In this document: piece by piece, positions 7,595-8,716 of the stretch
Layout: each line of letters opens with the position of its first letter
Numbering within the stretch: position 1 is the first letter of the stretch
Assembly: GCA_011772595.1 (NCBI GenBank)
Contig: WVZH01000297.1
Coordinates: 1-8,716 of the forward strand
Direction: 5' to 3'
DNA length: 8,716 nt
DNA from: Anaerolineales bacterium
GTDB taxonomy: Bacteria > Chloroflexota > Anaerolineae > Anaerolineales > E44-bin32
The notes under the pieces: model-generated
Told to the model about the DNA's origin: nothing
What the model saw: the letters and a program-made list of their open reading frames with translations, nothing else
Databases searched by the model: none
Program-made: the position numbers and the translations under genes

Positions 7595-7826
7595 GCGGTA
7601 TCCATCATGCCGAGGGGCTATTGTAGAACAATCAAGGCGTCCGGGAAAGTTGGGCATCGGCAGCCCTATGGACTTTTCACACGAGAGGGACCTGGCGCCG
7701 GCAGGCATCCGGATTCTTTCTGGTCGTTGTGGTTCTTATGGGGCGCCAGTCGCTTTCAGACGTAGCCAGACACATTTGAGAGGGATGGAGTGACCGTTTT
7801 GATTAATGTTCATAGGTAGGGTTTCA

Positions 7827-7855
7827 ATAATAACCGTCTGAATTAGAAATGAGAA
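7827..7855 (-). promoter_or_regulatory. Candidate sigma70-type promoter for the heme operon
   Basis: On the minus strand TTCTCA (7855-7850; 4 of 6 matches to TTGACA) is followed, after a 17-nt spacer, by TATTAT (7832-7827; 5 of 6 matches to TATAAT). It lies in an AT-rich patch about 230 nt upstream of the chosen cytochrome start. Such matches occur by chance in AT-rich DNA, and a closer TACAAT at 7625-7620 lacks a good -35 box. Suggestive only. Confidence 0.3.
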
Positions 7856-8301
7856 TGCCAGCTCTTTCTAGAAGATTGGCGTTATGGCTTGAGGGGAAAC
7901 GCAAATAGGAAGTTACTAGGGCGTGTCCACAGGGATGTGAAGCCAGGGGTCTAATACAAGACCGTGGTCAACACGGAACTTTGAAATAGCGAGCCGTGTG
8001 GGTTACGGTTGTGCTTATAGGCTCTCTCTGCTTCTATTTTTCAGCCGCAATTTGGTCCCGGGGAAATGACATACTCGTTCAGACCATGTGGAAAACATAT
8101 TCAACTGAGCGCATCAAAGTTTAAAATCAATATTTCGGTCGACTTGGTCAGAGGAAATGCCCGCTTCCTAACCAGTCGCCAGTACCCTGGAAAAGTGCCA
8201 GGACAGACGAGCCGGGGACGCATGGTGAATTGCATGCTATGATGATCGATGGGGGTGTGTGAAAAGCTATGCCATGATTAAAATCCGTACGCTCAGCCTT
8301 T

Positions 8302-8316
8302 CCTGGACGGTCCAGG
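8302..8316. repeat. 15-bp palindrome upstream of the GGT-like gene, operator-like
   Basis: CCTGGAC-G-GTCCAGG is a perfect 7-bp inverted repeat around a single central base, ending 32 nt before the GGT-like start codon. It is flanked by direct repeats GCTCAG at 8291-8296 and 8317-8322. The size and position suit a dimeric repressor's operator or a 5' UTR structure; no regulator is visible in the window. Confidence 0.45.
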
Positions 8317-8326
8317 GCTCAGAGCC
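8316..8326. repeat. Second palindrome abutting the first
   Basis: GGCTC-A-GAGCC is a perfect 5-bp inverted repeat around one base. It shares its first base with the end of the palindrome at 8302-8316, so the two could form alternative or adjacent structures 22 nt before the GGT-like start codon. Confidence 0.4.
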
Positions 8327-8348
8327 GTTCGCAAAGTGACGAATCACG

Positions 8349-8716
8349 ATGACATCTTCAAGCACACAGCAGATTGGATGGAAGGCGACCAGCACTACAG
8401 GTATCGTTGCCGCGGGCGGCGCGGATGCGACTGCTGCGGGAATTCAGATTCTGGGTGATGGCGGAAACGCGGCGGACGCTGCGGTTGCCACAATCTTTGC
8501 TCTCACTGTCGTAGATCATGGCGAATGCTCGATCGGCGGCGAAGTTCCGCTTCTCATTTATGACGCCCAAAATCAGGAAGTGAAAGCACTCAGTGGACAG
8601 GGGCGCGCGCCGCTATCACAAGAAGCGATCGACTGGTACATGCAAAACGGTATACCCGGCGATGGGGACATCAAGATGGCCCCTGTGCCCTCCGTTGTAG
8701 ACTTGTGCATCACCAC
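8349..8716 (+). CDS. Gamma-glutamyltransferase-family protein, 5' end only
   Basis: The first 122 codons of a gene that runs off the right edge. The protein opens with a short hydrophilic stretch, then GIVAAGGADATAAGIQIL, GDGGNAADAAVATIFAL, SIGGEVPLLIYD and LSGQGRAP, the N-terminal signature of gamma-glutamyltransferase (GGT) large subunits. Family enzymes cleave or transfer gamma-glutamyl groups, for example from glutathione, after autocleavage at a Thr far downstream of this fragment. No signal peptide is visible, so a cytoplasmic location is likely, unlike classical periplasmic GGT. The usual block around VEPHSSGIGGGGF is altered to VDHGECSIGGEVP (55-67), and the usual RE-x-AP block reads GQGRAP (83-88). 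This is therefore a divergent, GGT-like subgroup whose substrate may not be glutathione. The ATG at 8349 is the first start after an in-frame TGA at 8337-8339; no good Shine-Dalgarno sequence precedes it. Confidence 0.88.
   Translation, partial: MTSSSTQQIGWKATSTTGIVAAGGADATAAGIQILGDGGNAADAAVATIFALTVVDHGECSIGGEVPLLIYDAQNQEVKALSGQGRAPLSQEAIDWYMQNGIPGDGDIKMAPVPSVVDLCIT

Larger units (their letters stand above)
7595..8348. other. Divergent intergenic region, no gene seen
   Basis: This 754-nt region separates the minus-strand heme operon from the plus-strand GGT-like gene. The first 114 nt (7595-7708) stay open in the cytochrome frame but encode no signal peptide or family signature, so I treat them as leader. 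The part from about 7795 to 8150 is more AT-rich than the genes. It contains a candidate operon promoter (7827-7855), a 5-bp hairpin CCGTG/CACGG at 7962-7976, a weak plus-strand promoter-like pair (TTCAAC 8100-8105, TAAAAT 8122-8127, 16-nt spacer), a CCTGG/CCAGG inverted repeat at 8186-8202, and the palindromes at 8302-8326. I see no tRNA, transposase remnant or riboswitch that I can recognise. Confidence 0.6.

Noticed and set aside
7620..7625. TACAAT as -10 box of a promoter close to the cytochrome start (minus strand)
   Set aside because: At 17-18 nt upstream there is only a poor -35 match (TTTCCC or CTTTCC), so the pair at 7827-7855 is preferred.
7595..7708. Extension of the cytochrome by 38 residues to an ATG at 7708
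   Set aside because: It would bury the signal peptide and lipobox inside the protein; the added residues are not hydrophobic and no good ribosome-binding site precedes that ATG.

Overview
The window looks like bacterial genomic DNA, moderately GC-rich by eye. It shows lipoprotein signal peptides, good Shine-Dalgarno sequences, a TTG start and tightly packed genes. The phylum cannot be fixed from the sequence. Secreted multiheme cytochromes, very large beta-sandwich lipoproteins and a leaderless gamma-glutamyltransferase relative would suit an environmental lineage such as Chloroflexota, but that is only a guess. I saw no RNA genes, insertion sequences, CRISPR arrays or other mobile DNA.

Layout. 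Positions 1-276 hold no convincing gene and lie downstream of the operon; they include a GC-rich hairpin at 249-264. Positions 277-7594 on the minus strand form one three-gene operon, read right to left: (1) a pentaheme cytochrome c554-type lipoprotein (6038-7594); (2) a 1315-residue lipoprotein built of a LamG-like jelly roll and several Ig-like modules (2064-6011); (3) a lipoprotein fusing a YVTN-type beta-propeller to a diheme MauG/cytochrome c peroxidase-like domain (277-2067). Genes 1 and 2 are 26 nt apart, and genes 2 and 3 overlap by 4 nt (TTGA). Positions 7595-8348 are a 754-nt intergenic region between divergent genes, with a candidate operon promoter and a pair of abutting palindromes. 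From 8349 to the right edge is the 5' end of a plus-strand gamma-glutamyltransferase-family gene.

How the genes may work together. All three operon products carry a lipobox, so each is predicted to be exported and lipid-anchored. Two carry covalent heme (5 + 2 CxxCH motifs). The middle one has no heme motif and, as far as I can read it, no cysteine except the lipidated one. The simplest reading is a surface or periplasmic redox complex: the cytochrome and the diheme propeller protein move electrons or oxidise something, and the giant protein is scaffold, ligand-binding component or substrate. The family assignments of genes 1 and 3 are solid; the shared function is inference. The GGT-like gene is transcribed away from the operon and probably belongs to a separate transcription unit.
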